The position numbers were made by a program, and so were the translations under genes. Of a DNA stretch of 64,000 bases, positions 1 to 7,566 are shown one piece after another. The notes under the pieces were generated by a model. That model was given only the letters and a program-made list of their open reading frames with translations. It had not been told where the DNA came from and made no database searches. This stretch comes from Cupriavidus pauculus (lineage in GTDB: Bacteria > Pseudomonadota > Gammaproteobacteria > Burkholderiales > Burkholderiaceae): positions 1 to 64,000 of the forward strand of contig NZ_VZOW01000015.1 of NCBI RefSeq assembly GCF_008801835.1, written 5' to 3'. Each line of letters starts with the position of its first letter. Positions within the stretch are counted from its first letter, which is position 1.

Positions 1-66
1 CACCAGCCGTACCGCTTCCAGCTTGAATTCCAGCGTGTACTGCGCCCGCTTTGTCTTGCTTGTCAT
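1..66 (-). CDS. IS3-family transposase OrfA, N-terminal fragment (runs off window)
   Basis: On the minus strand an ATG at 66 opens a frame of 22 codons to the window edge. It begins MTSKTKRAQYTLEFK and continues LEAVRLV. This basic start followed by a YTLEFKLEAVRLV-type helix is the usual N-terminus of OrfA, the helix-turn-helix DNA-binding subunit of IS3-family transposases. A purine-rich AAGGAGAG Shine-Dalgarno sequence sits a few bases upstream of the ATG. Only the first part of the gene is visible, so an intact downstream OrfB is not shown. Confidence 0.75.
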   Translation of the reverse strand, partial: MTSKTKRAQYTLEFKLEAVRLV

Positions 67-121
67 CACATCTCTCCTTGCTTCAGTTTAACCTCAGCAA
101 GGGATTCGTTTTGCGGGGGCA
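1..121 (-). mobile_element. Terminal part of an IS3-family insertion sequence
   Basis: The first 121 bases hold the start of a transposase OrfA gene reading out of the window on the minus strand, plus its leader. The likely outer tip is near base 121, where the minus strand reads TGCCCCCGCAAAACG, a plausible IS3-type terminal repeat beginning with TG. The PAS reading frame of the next gene begins to make sense just beyond this point, so the element seems to have inserted into that gene. The other end lies outside the window, so neither the family subgroup nor a target duplication can be checked. Confidence 0.7.
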
Positions 122-174
122 AGCTCATACAGGCGTCGGGGCAGTCACTCGCGCTTTGGCATGACGAGTACCGT

Positions 175-2331
175 GTGCAGTTTCCAGACGGTCGGGTGAT
201 CTGGGTCGAAGGCGAGGCGTCGCCTGAAGCCATGCCTGATGGGAGCATCCTCTGGCACGGCTATATCCATGATGTCACCTCACGCAGAAGATCTGCGGAA
301 GAGCTTCGCCTTGCGGCTAAAGTTTTTGCGCACACAGGAGAGGGCATCCTCGTTACCGACGCTCAGGCCCACATTGTCAACGTCAATCGGGCGTTTTCCG
401 TGATCACTGGTTATGCGCGGGAGGAAGTAATGGGTCAGACACCTCGTCTGCTCGAGTCCGATCGCTATGACGATGAGTTCTATCAGACCGTTTGGCAGGC
501 TCTGCGTGAGCACGACTACTGGCACGGAGAGCTCTGGTGCCGACGCAAGAACGGCAGTCAGTTTGCCGCGCTGCTGACGATCAGTGCAGTCCCGGATATG
601 CGGGGCAATATCGAGCATTACGCAGCCATGTTTTCCGACATCACAGCCCTGAAGGAGAACCAGCAACAGCTTGAACGCGTTGCTCATTACGACCTGCTCA
701 CCGGCTTGCCCAATCGACTATTGCTTGGAGACCGCCTTAAGCAGGCCATTGGTCAGACACGTCGGCGTGGCATGCACCTGGCGGTTGTCTTCATCGATCT
801 GGATGGATTCAAGAAGGTCAACGACCAGCACGGCCACGCAGTCGGCGACAAATTGCTGTCCGTCCTGTCCAGGCGTATGACGCAGGTGTTGCGCGAAGGC
901 GATACCTTGGCCCGCCTTGGTGGTGATGAGTTTGTCGCTGTTCTGGTCGACCTGCCGGATGTTTCCATTAGCGTACCGATTCTCGATCGCCTGAGCGAGG
1001 TGGTTGCGCAGCCCGTACCGATTGGTGACGCACTGTGCGAAGTGAGCGCGAGTATGGGTGTGAGCTACTACCCGCAAGGCGAAGATATCGACGCCGACCA
1101 ACTACTGCGGCAGGCAGATCAGGCCATGTATCGCGCCAAGCAAGCTGGCAAGAATCGATATCACGTTTTCGATACGAAGAAGGATCGTACGCTGCGCACC
1201 CGTCACGAAGGATTGGACAGCATAGCGAATGCCCTTGCCAATGGGCAGTTTCTGCTTTACTTCCAACCTAAGGTCAACATGCGCACCGGTGAGGTGCTGG
1301 GCGCCGAAGCCTTGATCCGCTGGCAACATCCGGCGCGTGGCTTGTTATCTCCTGCCTCCTTCATACCCATCATTGAGAACCATCCGCTCGGGGTTGACGT
1401 GGGGAAATGGACCATCGAGGCTGCGCTGACCCAGATCGAAGTTTGGCGCAAGGCCGGCCTTCATGTCCCGATCAGCGTGAATATCGGTGCGCGGCACTTG
1501 TTGCAACCGGACTTCACCATGCATCTACGGGGTATGTTGTCACGACATCCCGGCGCCCAGCCGCAAGACCTTGAACTGGAAATCCTCGAAACCAGCGCCG
1601 TGGAGGACTTCGTTCAAGTGTCTCAGTTGATGGCGCTGTGCGAGAGGATGGGATTGCGTTTTGCCCTCGACGATTTCGGCAGCGGCTATTCATCGCTGAC
1701 CTATCTGAAGCGCCTGCCCGCGCACCTGCTCAAGATCGACCAAGGTTTTATACGCGACATGCTCGAGGATCCGGACGATATCGCCATCCTGGATGCGCTA
1801 CTGGCACTGGCAAGGTCGTTTGGCAGGAACTGCATCGCGGAGGGAGTCGAATCCATTCAGCATGGTGAAATGCTGCTGCGTCTGGGATGCGAGTGGGGCC
1901 AGGGTTATGCCATCGGGCAACCGATGCCGGCGCATGAATTCGAGCAATGGCTACACACCTGGCAGGTACCCTTATCCTGGAAGGGATTCAAACCTGACAG
2001 TCGCTCCGCGCTGCCCGTGCCGTTCACATACGCCGACCACCGGGTCTGGATTTCCCAGATGATCGACTATCTGTCAGGCAAGACCCAAGTGCCCCCTCAA
2101 TCCGAAACACTCCAATACTGGCGGGATCAAAGTGGTCGCCCTACGTTCTTCGGCAAGGATCCTGATGATCCGGTCGATGTCCTGCATCAGAGCATTCAGC
2201 AGATGGCTCACGCCCTGAGTGAAATGAAAAAAGCCGGCCGTGACGAGGCATTGAGGGCTGGCATCGACAAGTTGCAACATTTGCAGGCGGATCTGCTGGG
2301 ATTGCTGCCGCCGGACCAGAAGCCGGATTGA
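175..2331 (+). CDS. PAS-GGDEF-EAL cyclic-di-GMP protein, 5' end lost to IS
   Basis: A two-domain c-di-GMP turnover protein. From the GTG at 175, residues to about 35 are the tail of a PAS fold, a second PAS follows (about 45-155), then GGDEF (about 165-325) and EAL (about 345-595). The cyclase motif GGDEF is intact and carries an RxxD inhibitory site (REGD) five residues before it. The EAL signature is intact (AEALIRW, DDFGSGYSS, KIDQGFI), so both activities are possible. A C-terminal segment with spaced His and Trp resembles a degenerate zinc-binding CZB domain. In-frame PAS codons continue upstream to about base 122, where IS sequence begins, so the natural start and N-terminus are missing. 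Expression may now depend on the IS. Confidence 0.85.
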   Translation: MQFPDGRVIWVEGEASPEAMPDGSILWHGYIHDVTSRRRSAEELRLAAKVFAHTGEGILVTDAQAHIVNVNRAFSVITGYAREEVMGQTPRLLESDRYDDEFYQTVWQALREHDYWHGELWCRRKNGSQFAALLTISAVPDMRGNIEHYAAMFSDITALKENQQQLERVAHYDLLTGLPNRLLLGDRLKQAIGQTRRRGMHLAVVFIDLDGFKKVNDQHGHAVGDKLLSVLSRRMTQVLREGDTLARLGGDEFVAVLVDLPDVSISVPILDRLSEVVAQPVPIGDALCEVSASMGVSYYPQGEDIDADQLLRQADQAMYRAKQAGKNRYHVFDTKKDRTLRTRHEGLDSIANALANGQFLLYFQPKVNMRTGEVLGAEALIRWQHPARGLLSPASFIPIIENHPLGVDVGKWTIEAALTQIEVWRKAGLHVPISVNIGARHLLQPDFTMHLRGMLSRHPGAQPQDLELEILETSAVEDFVQVSQLMALCERMGLRFALDDFGSGYSSLTYLKRLPAHLLKIDQGFIRDMLEDPDDIAILDALLALARSFGRNCIAEGVESIQHGEMLLRLGCEWGQGYAIGQPMPAHEFEQWLHTWQVPLSWKGFKPDSRSALPVPFTYADHRVWISQMIDYLSGKTQVPPQSETLQYWRDQSGRPTFFGKDPDDPVDVLHQSIQQMAHALSEMKKAGRDEALRAGIDKLQHLQADLLGLLPPDQKPD

Positions 2332-2502
2332 TGCCATGCATGGGACGAATGGTTGACGTGCAAGAGGCTGATCCACCCATCGGCGGCGCCACGGGCGCGC
2401 AGGACATTATGCGCTGGGTGACATCCCAATTGTCACGATGAGCCCGGAACTGATGCTCATTTTTGGAGAACCATTCAATCCTGAAGAAAGAGAAGAGTGC
2501 CC

Positions 2503-2994
2503 ATGCAGAAAGATCCTAACCGAACAATGCTCGACGACATGCGCGATCAGTGGCGTTTGATGACCTTCTATGAACGTTTCGAACAGGTCGTTGCGCTCGT
2601 CTTGTCGGCAGTGATCGCCGTAATCATCGTGGTTTCGTTACTCCAGCTTGTCTCAATCGTATTCACCCTGCTGGTTCTGGATGCGTTCAATCCCTTGGAT
2701 CACAAGGTGTTCCAGACTGTTTTCGGGATGATCATGACGCTGCTGATCGCCATGGAGTTCAAGCATTCCATTGTGCGCGTGGCGCTACGCCGTGACACCA
2801 TCATCCAAGTGAAGACCGTGATTCTGATTGGACTGATCGCGTTGGCGCGCAAGTTCGTGGTCCTCGATCCCGAAGCCAGCCCGGGCAAGGTTGCAGCGCT
2901 TGCAGGCGCTACGCTGGCCTTGGGCATTACCTATTGGTTGCTGCGGGAGCGTGACGATCAGATGACCGAGAAAGCCGCGCATGACCCATCGTGA
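2503..2994 (+). CDS. psiE: PsiE-family inner-membrane protein
   Basis: A 163-aa protein with a short polar N-terminus and about four hydrophobic segments (roughly residues 28-58, 72-88, 103-117 and 128-142), matching the length and layout of the phosphate-starvation-inducible PsiE family. The biochemical role of PsiE is not known. The ATG at 2503 is preferred over the GTG two codons upstream because AGAAGAG ends five bases before it. The 3' end overlaps the next gene by 14 bases, which implies translational coupling. With the M48 and HtrA genes that follow, this is the gene order of the tLST distal end. Confidence 0.85.
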   Translation: MQKDPNRTMLDDMRDQWRLMTFYERFEQVVALVLSAVIAVIIVVSLLQLVSIVFTLLVLDAFNPLDHKVFQTVFGMIMTLLIAMEFKHSIVRVALRRDTIIQVKTVILIGLIALARKFVVLDPEASPGKVAALAGATLALGITYWLLRERDDQMTEKAAHDPS

Positions 2995-3946
2995 CCCCGA
3001 CAATCCATGCGATGCCTTTTCACGGCACCGTTGGCTAAATCGCTTGCAAACGGGGCTGCTGGGTTTGACCTTGTTAGGGATCGCCGCCGCTGCCGGCAGC
3101 CTGCTGTTCGGCGAGAACGGATTCTGGCTGGCACTGACAGTATGCGCATTGACCTTTTTGATCGAGCCGTTAGCCACCACGACGCTGACCTTGCGATTGT
3201 ATGGCGCGCACGTGCTTCATCCGCACGAGGCTCCTGCGATCTGGTCGATGCTGCGAGATCTATCCACTCGCGCCGGTTTGTCAGCCACGCCAACACCTCA
3301 CTATGTGCCCACCGCCGTCGTCAATGCCTTCGCTATCGGTTCGAAGCGCCATGCCGCCATCGCTCTCACAGATGGCTTGTTGCACAGCTTGAGCGAGCGC
3401 GAGCTGCGAGGTGTGCTCGCGCATGAGATCGCGCACATCGCTCAGGAAGATCTTCGTGTCATGGGGCTGGCCGATTCCATCAGCCGGCTCACGAATCTTC
3501 TGGCGCTACTGGGGCAGATATCGATCCTGTTCAGCTTACCGGCGCTGATGATCGGCGCGGTAGAGGTCAATTGGCTGGGGTTGCTGTTGCTGGCAGCCTC
3601 ACCCCAACTCGCATTGCTCGCACAGCTCGGCTTGTCGCGCGTACGCGAGTTTGACGCCGACCGAATGGCCGCGGAGTTGACAGGCGATCCGCAGGGACTC
3701 GCTTCGGCGCTGGCGAAGATCGAGCGGGTGAGCCGTTCGTGGCGTGCTTGGCTGTTGCCCGGATGGGGCAACCCCGAACCTTCATGGTTGCGCACGCATC
3801 CGCCAACGGCGGAGCGCGTCGCGCGCCTGCTGGCGTTCGCGCCACAGCCTTCGTTGGCGCCACTGTTCCCCGCAGATCCATTCGCTCCGAAGCCCCTCGC
3901 CCCAATGCGCCCGCCACGTTGGCGGCCGGGCGGCCTTTGGCGCTGA
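2981..3946 (+). CDS. M48-family membrane zinc metalloprotease (HtpX-like)
   Basis: A 321-aa integral membrane peptidase. The zinc site HEIAH lies in VLAHEIAHIAQED (about residue 148), and the third ligand is supplied by EFDAD near residue 225. Hydrophobic segments occur near residues 23-40, 47-68 and 170-210. The layout is that of HtpX-type proteases, which degrade damaged membrane proteins and act beside FtsH. It starts inside the psiE-like gene (14-base overlap) and is followed closely by an HtrA protease, so the three form one membrane and envelope quality-control operon. Confidence 0.88.
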   Translation: MTHRDPDNPCDAFSRHRWLNRLQTGLLGLTLLGIAAAAGSLLFGENGFWLALTVCALTFLIEPLATTTLTLRLYGAHVLHPHEAPAIWSMLRDLSTRAGLSATPTPHYVPTAVVNAFAIGSKRHAAIALTDGLLHSLSERELRGVLAHEIAHIAQEDLRVMGLADSISRLTNLLALLGQISILFSLPALMIGAVEVNWLGLLLLAASPQLALLAQLGLSRVREFDADRMAAELTGDPQGLASALAKIERVSRSWRAWLLPGWGNPEPSWLRTHPPTAERVARLLAFAPQPSLAPLFPADPFAPKPLAPMRPPRWRPGGLWR

Positions 3947-3968
3947 CCTACCCGACAGGAGACTCATC

Positions 3969-5120
3969 ATGCCTTACCCAGACCCTCATCAGCGCAGCGT
4001 GCCGAATCAATTCGTTCGGCGCTGGCTCATCATGACCGCGTGTGTTGCCGCCCTCATGCTGTTGTGGCAGTTCCTGCCCGCAATCGAAGCTTGGCTCAGT
4101 CCGCACGAAGCCGCCGAGCGCACCATCACGCCGCGAGGTGATCTAGCCGCCGACGAAAAGAGCACCATCGAACTGTTCGAGAGATCGCGGGCCTCGGTGG
4201 TCTTCATCACCACGGCGCAGTTGGTGCGCGATGTCTGGACCCGCGATGTCTTTTCTGTTCCGCGCGGCACGGGCTCGGGTTTCATCTGGGATGATAGTGG
4301 TCACGTCGTTACCAATTTCCATGTCATCCAGGGGGCTTCGGAGGCCACGGTGAAGCTGGCCGACGGTCGCGACTACCAAGCCGCGCTGGTCGGAGCGAGC
4401 CCTGACCATGACATCGCCGTGCTCAAGATCGGCGTCGGCTTCAAGCGCCCGCCGGCCGTGCCGATCGGCATGAGTGCCGACCTCAAGGTCGGACAAAAGG
4501 TGTTCGCCATCGGCAACCCCTTCGGCTTGGACTGGACACTCACCACCGGGATCGTGTCTGCGCTCGATCGCTCACTGCCAGGGGAAACGGGCAGAGCAGC
4601 CATCGAACATCTGATTCAGACTGATGCCGCCATCAACCCCGGTAATTCGGGGGGGCCGTTGCTTGATTCGGCAGGCCGCTTGATCGGTATCAATACCGCG
4701 ATTTACAGCCCTTCCGGCGCATCGGCCGGGATCGGTTTTGCAGTACCTGTGGACACCGTGATGCGCGTGGTGCCACAGCTCATCAAGACCGGCAAGTACA
4801 TCCGCCCGGCACTTGGCATCGAGGTGGATGAACAGCTCAATGCTCGCCTGCAAGCGCTGACTGGCCTCCAAGGTGTGTTCGTTTTGCGCGTCACCCCTGG
4901 TTCTGCAGCGCAGAAAGCCGGTCTTAGCGGTGTTGAGGTCACTGCCCAAGGCATCTTGCCGGGAGACCGAATTTCCAGCATTGACGGCGTTGCTGTAGCT
5001 GACGTTGCCAAGTTGCTGGCACGGCTCGACGAAAGGAAGGTTGGTGATGTCGTGGTGTTGTCGGTAGAACGGGCTGGCAAATCGCGCCAAGTGCGCGTGG
5101 AGTTGCAGCCAGGCGTCTGA
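3969..5120 (+). CDS. HtrA/Deg-family trypsin-like serine protease, single PDZ (DegS-like)
   Basis: A 383-aa periplasmic protease anchored by one N-terminal hydrophobic helix (about residues 20-36). The catalytic triad is visible: His in TNFHVIQG, Asp in SPDHDIAVLKI and Ser in NPGNSGGPL. One PDZ domain occupies the last ~100 residues, so the architecture is that of DegS rather than the two-PDZ DegP. The ATG at 3969 is chosen because AGGAG ends seven bases before it. Longer upstream starts would overlap the M48 gene. In the tLST literature the equivalent gene is called degP. Confidence 0.9.
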   Translation: MPYPDPHQRSVPNQFVRRWLIMTACVAALMLLWQFLPAIEAWLSPHEAAERTITPRGDLAADEKSTIELFERSRASVVFITTAQLVRDVWTRDVFSVPRGTGSGFIWDDSGHVVTNFHVIQGASEATVKLADGRDYQAALVGASPDHDIAVLKIGVGFKRPPAVPIGMSADLKVGQKVFAIGNPFGLDWTLTTGIVSALDRSLPGETGRAAIEHLIQTDAAINPGNSGGPLLDSAGRLIGINTAIYSPSGASAGIGFAVPVDTVMRVVPQLIKTGKYIRPALGIEVDEQLNARLQALTGLQGVFVLRVTPGSAAQKAGLSGVEVTAQGILPGDRISSIDGVAVADVAKLLARLDERKVGDVVVLSVERAGKSRQVRVELQPGV

Positions 5121-5295
5121 TCTGGAGTTGGGAATACTCGGCGAGTTGCCGAATGTGGATGGGAAACGCAGGTTTTCGCCCAGGGTTGGAGTCGACATGC
5201 CCAGCGCCGGAAAAGACGTTGCCATTCGGCATCTGGTCATTGGCAAGGAATAACGATGGGATGTAGAAGAATTCGTGCCCCAGAAACTCGATGCC
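5121..5295. other. Junction between the stress-gene block and the prophage
   Basis: About 175 bases without a convincing gene. A small stem (CGGC gagtt GCCG) follows the protease stop and could be a weak terminator. The left attachment site of the prophage should lie here or nearby. I could not see a direct repeat shared with the recombinase end near 49.5 kb, so the exact border is undefined. Confidence 0.4.
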
Positions 5296-5763
5296 CTACT
5301 CTTTGGTGAGCAGTAAGGAAATCTCAGCCTCTCGTCGCGCGAAAAGGCCCGGTAGTACTTTCCCACCACCATAGACCCAGCGCCTTAGCTCCGTCGCCAC
5401 ACTTGCCCAGTCCCGCTGATTGACTCGCCGCCGCAACGTCGAGGTCTGCAACCGCCCCGGGCCAAGGTTAAACGTGAAATCCACGATTGCCGCGAGCCTG
5501 CTCTCGGGTTCAGTGGCCAGCACTGGGCAGTAACGTAGCGTTGCGGCGAGCGCTGTTTGCAGATCGCGCACCAAATAGACCTCGGCTTCTGCCTCCGTGA
5601 TCGGCGGGTGCTTGGGATCGCAAAGGTGGCCGTACCCAATTGTCCAGAAACCTGCGGGGCAGATATAGGGAACAGCAGTGATCTCGATTCCGCGTTTCAC
5701 CTTGCGCTCGAATCCCTCGAAGCGCTTGGCCAGATCAATGGCCGCTTGAGGCATTTCGATCAT
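5296..5763 (-). CDS. Phage lysozyme (endolysin), glycoside hydrolase family 24
   Basis: A 155-aa muramidase that cleaves peptidoglycan at the end of infection. The N-terminal FEGFE carries the catalytic Glu, and WTIGYGHL is the conserved GH24 segment. No signal peptide or SAR anchor is evident, so export depends on a holin. The ATG at 5763 overlaps the stop of the upstream holin-like gene. It is the last gene of the late operon and lies next to the prophage border. Confidence 0.9.
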   Translation of the reverse strand: MIEMPQAAIDLAKRFEGFERKVKRGIEITAVPYICPAGFWTIGYGHLCDPKHPPITEAEAEVYLVRDLQTALAATLRYCPVLATEPESRLAAIVDFTFNLGPGRLQTSTLRRRVNQRDWASVATELRRWVYGGGKVLPGLFARREAEISLLLTKE

Positions 5764-6236
5764 GGCCGTACCCGGTCAAACACGCGCCCGAGGAACCAGA
5801 AGTTCAGCACCCCGGCCCACAGCGCCTGATCGGCCTCCGTCCATGCGTGCAGGATGGCAACACCCCAGCCAGCACCTGCAGTCACTGCCGCCGCGAAAGC
5901 GGCTGTCTTGGCGGCGCAGTACAGGGCCATGAACCAGTAGGTGATGACGGGGCGCACGCTGATCGACAAGGCATCGGCCCAGCGAACCCCGGTTTTCTCG
6001 CCCTGAGTCCGAACTGCTTCCCGCAAGGTTTCGATGGCACCGACGTTCCATGCCGCGTCGGCACCCGCGCCGATTTCCGACATTCGCTGCGCGCCACGAA
6101 TCTTCTCGAACTCCAGCGCCTTGTCCTGCATTGCCAGTTCGTGGCCACGCTCACCCTTGCGGTCGAGCCATTTGAGGATTTCAGGTGCGAGACGGAAGGC
6201 CCCTCCGAGGAGACCACCGAGCAGTGTCTCGATCAT
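5760..6236 (-). CDS. Holin-like phage membrane protein
   Basis: A 158-aa protein with a glycine-rich amphipathic N-terminus (MIETLLGGLLGGAFRLAPE), a charged middle containing KALEFEKIR, and at least two hydrophobic helices near residues 95-115 and 120-150. It sits between a DUF6127 membrane protein and the lysozyme, the normal place for a holin, and resembles proteins often named 3TM holin. The start overlaps the previous stop (ATGA). The holin role is inferred from position and topology. Confidence 0.7.
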   Translation of the reverse strand: MIETLLGGLLGGAFRLAPEILKWLDRKGERGHELAMQDKALEFEKIRGAQRMSEIGAGADAAWNVGAIETLREAVRTQGEKTGVRWADALSISVRPVITYWFMALYCAAKTAAFAAAVTAGAGWGVAILHAWTEADQALWAGVLNFWFLGRVFDRVRP

Positions 6237-6538
6237 TGTGGGCCTCCCATCAGTTTCAACTTGATGGCAGCACCAACCAGCAGTGCGGCCAGAATGCCGG
6301 TGGTGATGACCTTGACGGTGGTCTGCCACGCGGTACGCCGGGCATCTCGCCAGGCTTCCAACAGGTCGCGTAGTTCGCGGATGTCGCGTGCTGCGTGGCC
6401 GTTTTCCAGGCCAAGGTGGGTCAGGACACGCTCGGCTCCGCGTTCAGCGGCCCGATCCAGCAGTTCGTCGAAGTCCTCGCGGCGCAAAAGGAGCATGTTC
6501 TCGACGAGCGCAGGCTGTTGTTGTTCGGGTTGGGTCAT
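6233..6538 (-). CDS. DUF6127-type small membrane protein of the lysis cassette
   Basis: A 101-aa protein with a soluble N-terminal half containing FDELLDRAAERGAERVL and ARDIRELRDLLEAWRDAR, and one C-terminal transmembrane helix ending KLKLMGGPQ. The second prophage encodes a clear homologue at 60171-60461 with the same RDIREL block and the same GGPQ end. The ATG at 6538 follows GGAGACTGCA. A spanin or antiholin role is possible from its place in the lysis cassette but is not shown. Confidence 0.75.
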   Translation of the reverse strand: MTQPEQQQPALVENMLLLRREDFDELLDRAAERGAERVLTHLGLENGHAARDIRELRDLLEAWRDARRTAWQTTVKVITTGILAALLVGAAIKLKLMGGPQ

Positions 6539-6556
6539 TGCAGTCTCCAGAAATGC

Positions 6557-6593
6557 GAAACCCGCCCAGTGCGTGAACACCTGGGCGGGTTTC
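6557..6593 (-). terminator. Hairpin between the tail-end gene and the lysis cassette
   Basis: A perfect 13-bp inverted repeat, GAAACCCGCCCAG at 6557-6569 and CTGGGCGGGTTTC at 6581-6593, with an 11-base loop. Read on the minus strand it ends GGGCGGGTTTCGCATTT, a GC-rich stem followed by a modest T-rich tail. It separates the DUF2793 gene from the lysis genes. The same AAACCCGCC/GGCGGGTTT stem recurs at 20417-20437 and 38290-38322. Confidence 0.65.
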
Positions 6594-6615
6594 TGGTGGG
6601 TACGAAGATGGGAAA

Positions 6616-6966
6616 TCAGATGGCGATGCCTGCGCTCCAGCCGGTGGACTTGTAGGCCGAGAGCTTGGCCTCGTCCTCAATGTAGCAAAGCCAGCCGATC
6701 TTGGGCGAGTGGTACTCCCAGGCATCGGCAATGCGCACCGCGATCTGGTTGGTTTTTCCCGCCCACACACCCGTGGCAGCGGCAGGAATGAGGTAGCGGT
6801 CGCCGTTGGCGGGGCTGGCAGGTGGCGTGGTCAGGTCGCGGTCTTTCACGGACAGGCCGACCACAGCGCCGAGGCGCTTGAGGTTGGCGTCCATGCCGGT
6901 GTCCCAGCCGCTCTCGCCGAGCGTCCAGCCGTAGTTGAGTCCAAGGTTCGGGTCGGTTGATGACAT
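6616..6966 (-). CDS. DUF2793-type phage tail-end protein
   Basis: A 116-aa protein beginning MSSTDPNLGLNYGWTLGE, with the segment TPPASPANGDRYLIPAAATG that marks DUF2793 domains found at the ends of phage tail-fibre modules. The pattern suggests a small beta-rich domain. It lies just downstream of the phage glycosyltransferase and the tail-tip gene, and is followed by a terminator, so it closes the tail part of the operon. Confidence 0.75.
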   Translation of the reverse strand: MSSTDPNLGLNYGWTLGESGWDTGMDANLKRLGAVVGLSVKDRDLTTPPASPANGDRYLIPAAATGVWAGKTNQIAVRIADAWEYHSPKIGWLCYIEDEAKLSAYKSTGWSAGIAI

Positions 6967-6969
6967 GGT

Positions 6970-7566
6970 CTATCTCCAGAGATTCGATGCTTGGCGAATG
7001 CGCCGGACTGCTTCCGGATCGCCGGTGCGATGACTTTGTTGCGGGTGCTGCCGCCAATGACGCCCGACGATGGGCAGGTACAGCACACCGCCACGCTTGG
7101 CCACAAGCAGGGTCAGCAGCCAATCAGCAAAGTTGTTGAGGTCAGTGGTTTCCTTGAGCACGGCTTCGACGACGGAGCGTCGCATCACGATCAGGCCGTG
7201 CACGTGGCTAGCGCTGTTTGCGTGTTGCCAACGGCTGTAGGCCAGACGCCTCACGGCGATGTCCTGGCCGTTTTCGTCGGTCAGTGCTTCGTCGGTGTAA
7301 GCCATCACGGCCTGCGGGCAGGCATCCAGCGCATCGGCCAGTTGTGTGAAGGCACTGGCTTCGTACAAATCGTCGGGATCAACAAAGGACACCAGCGGCA
7401 GCGTGCCTTGTGCATAGCCTGCCGCGCGTGCCTCGCCGATACGCCCCGGAATGCCGGGCAAAACGTGCAACTGGATCGGTGCGTCCTCGAGGCTGGCGAT
7501 GCAGGCCTCACGCCATTCGGCAGGCTCGTTCAGGGTGAGCAGATGAACATCGATGCGCGGCTCCAT
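6970..7566 (-). CDS. Phage-borne GT-A-fold glycosyltransferase-like protein
   Basis: A 198-aa protein with a family-2 glycosyltransferase layout: an N-terminal IDVHLLTLNEP strand, RIGEARAAGYAQG, then the metal-binding SFVDPDD motif near residue 77, and LIVMRRSVVEAVL further on. It lacks a membrane anchor and is shorter than cellular enzymes. The ATG at 7566 overlaps the tail-protein stop (TGATG), so it is translated with the tail genes. It could modify a tail protein or a surface receptor. The substrate is unknown. Confidence 0.7.
   Translation of the reverse strand: MEPRIDVHLLTLNEPAEWREACIASLEDAPIQLHVLPGIPGRIGEARAAGYAQGTLPLVSFVDPDDLYEASAFTQLADALDACPQAVMAYTDEALTDENGQDIAVRRLAYSRWQHANSASHVHGLIVMRRSVVEAVLKETTDLNNFADWLLTLLVAKRGGVLYLPIVGRHWRQHPQQSHRTGDPEAVRRIRQASNLWR

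Larger units (their letters stand above)
2503..5120 (+). other. psiE - M48 protease - HtrA block resembling the distal end of the tLST/LHR stress island
   Basis: Three co-directional, closely packed genes (PsiE-like membrane protein, M48 membrane metalloprotease, DegS-like serine protease) match the gene trio I recall from the distal end of the transmissible locus of stress tolerance, also called locus of heat resistance. The proximal hallmark genes of that island (ClpK, small Hsp20, FtsH, YfdX, HdeD, thioredoxin, KefB) are not in the window. They could lie beyond the IS to the left, or be lost. The assignment rests on gene content and order only. Confidence 0.6.

Noticed and set aside
3744..3968. 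Longer N-terminus for the HtrA protease
   Set aside because: It would lie within the M48 gene in another frame and is not followed by a signal sequence. The ATG at 3969 has AGGAG in place and leads into the membrane helix.
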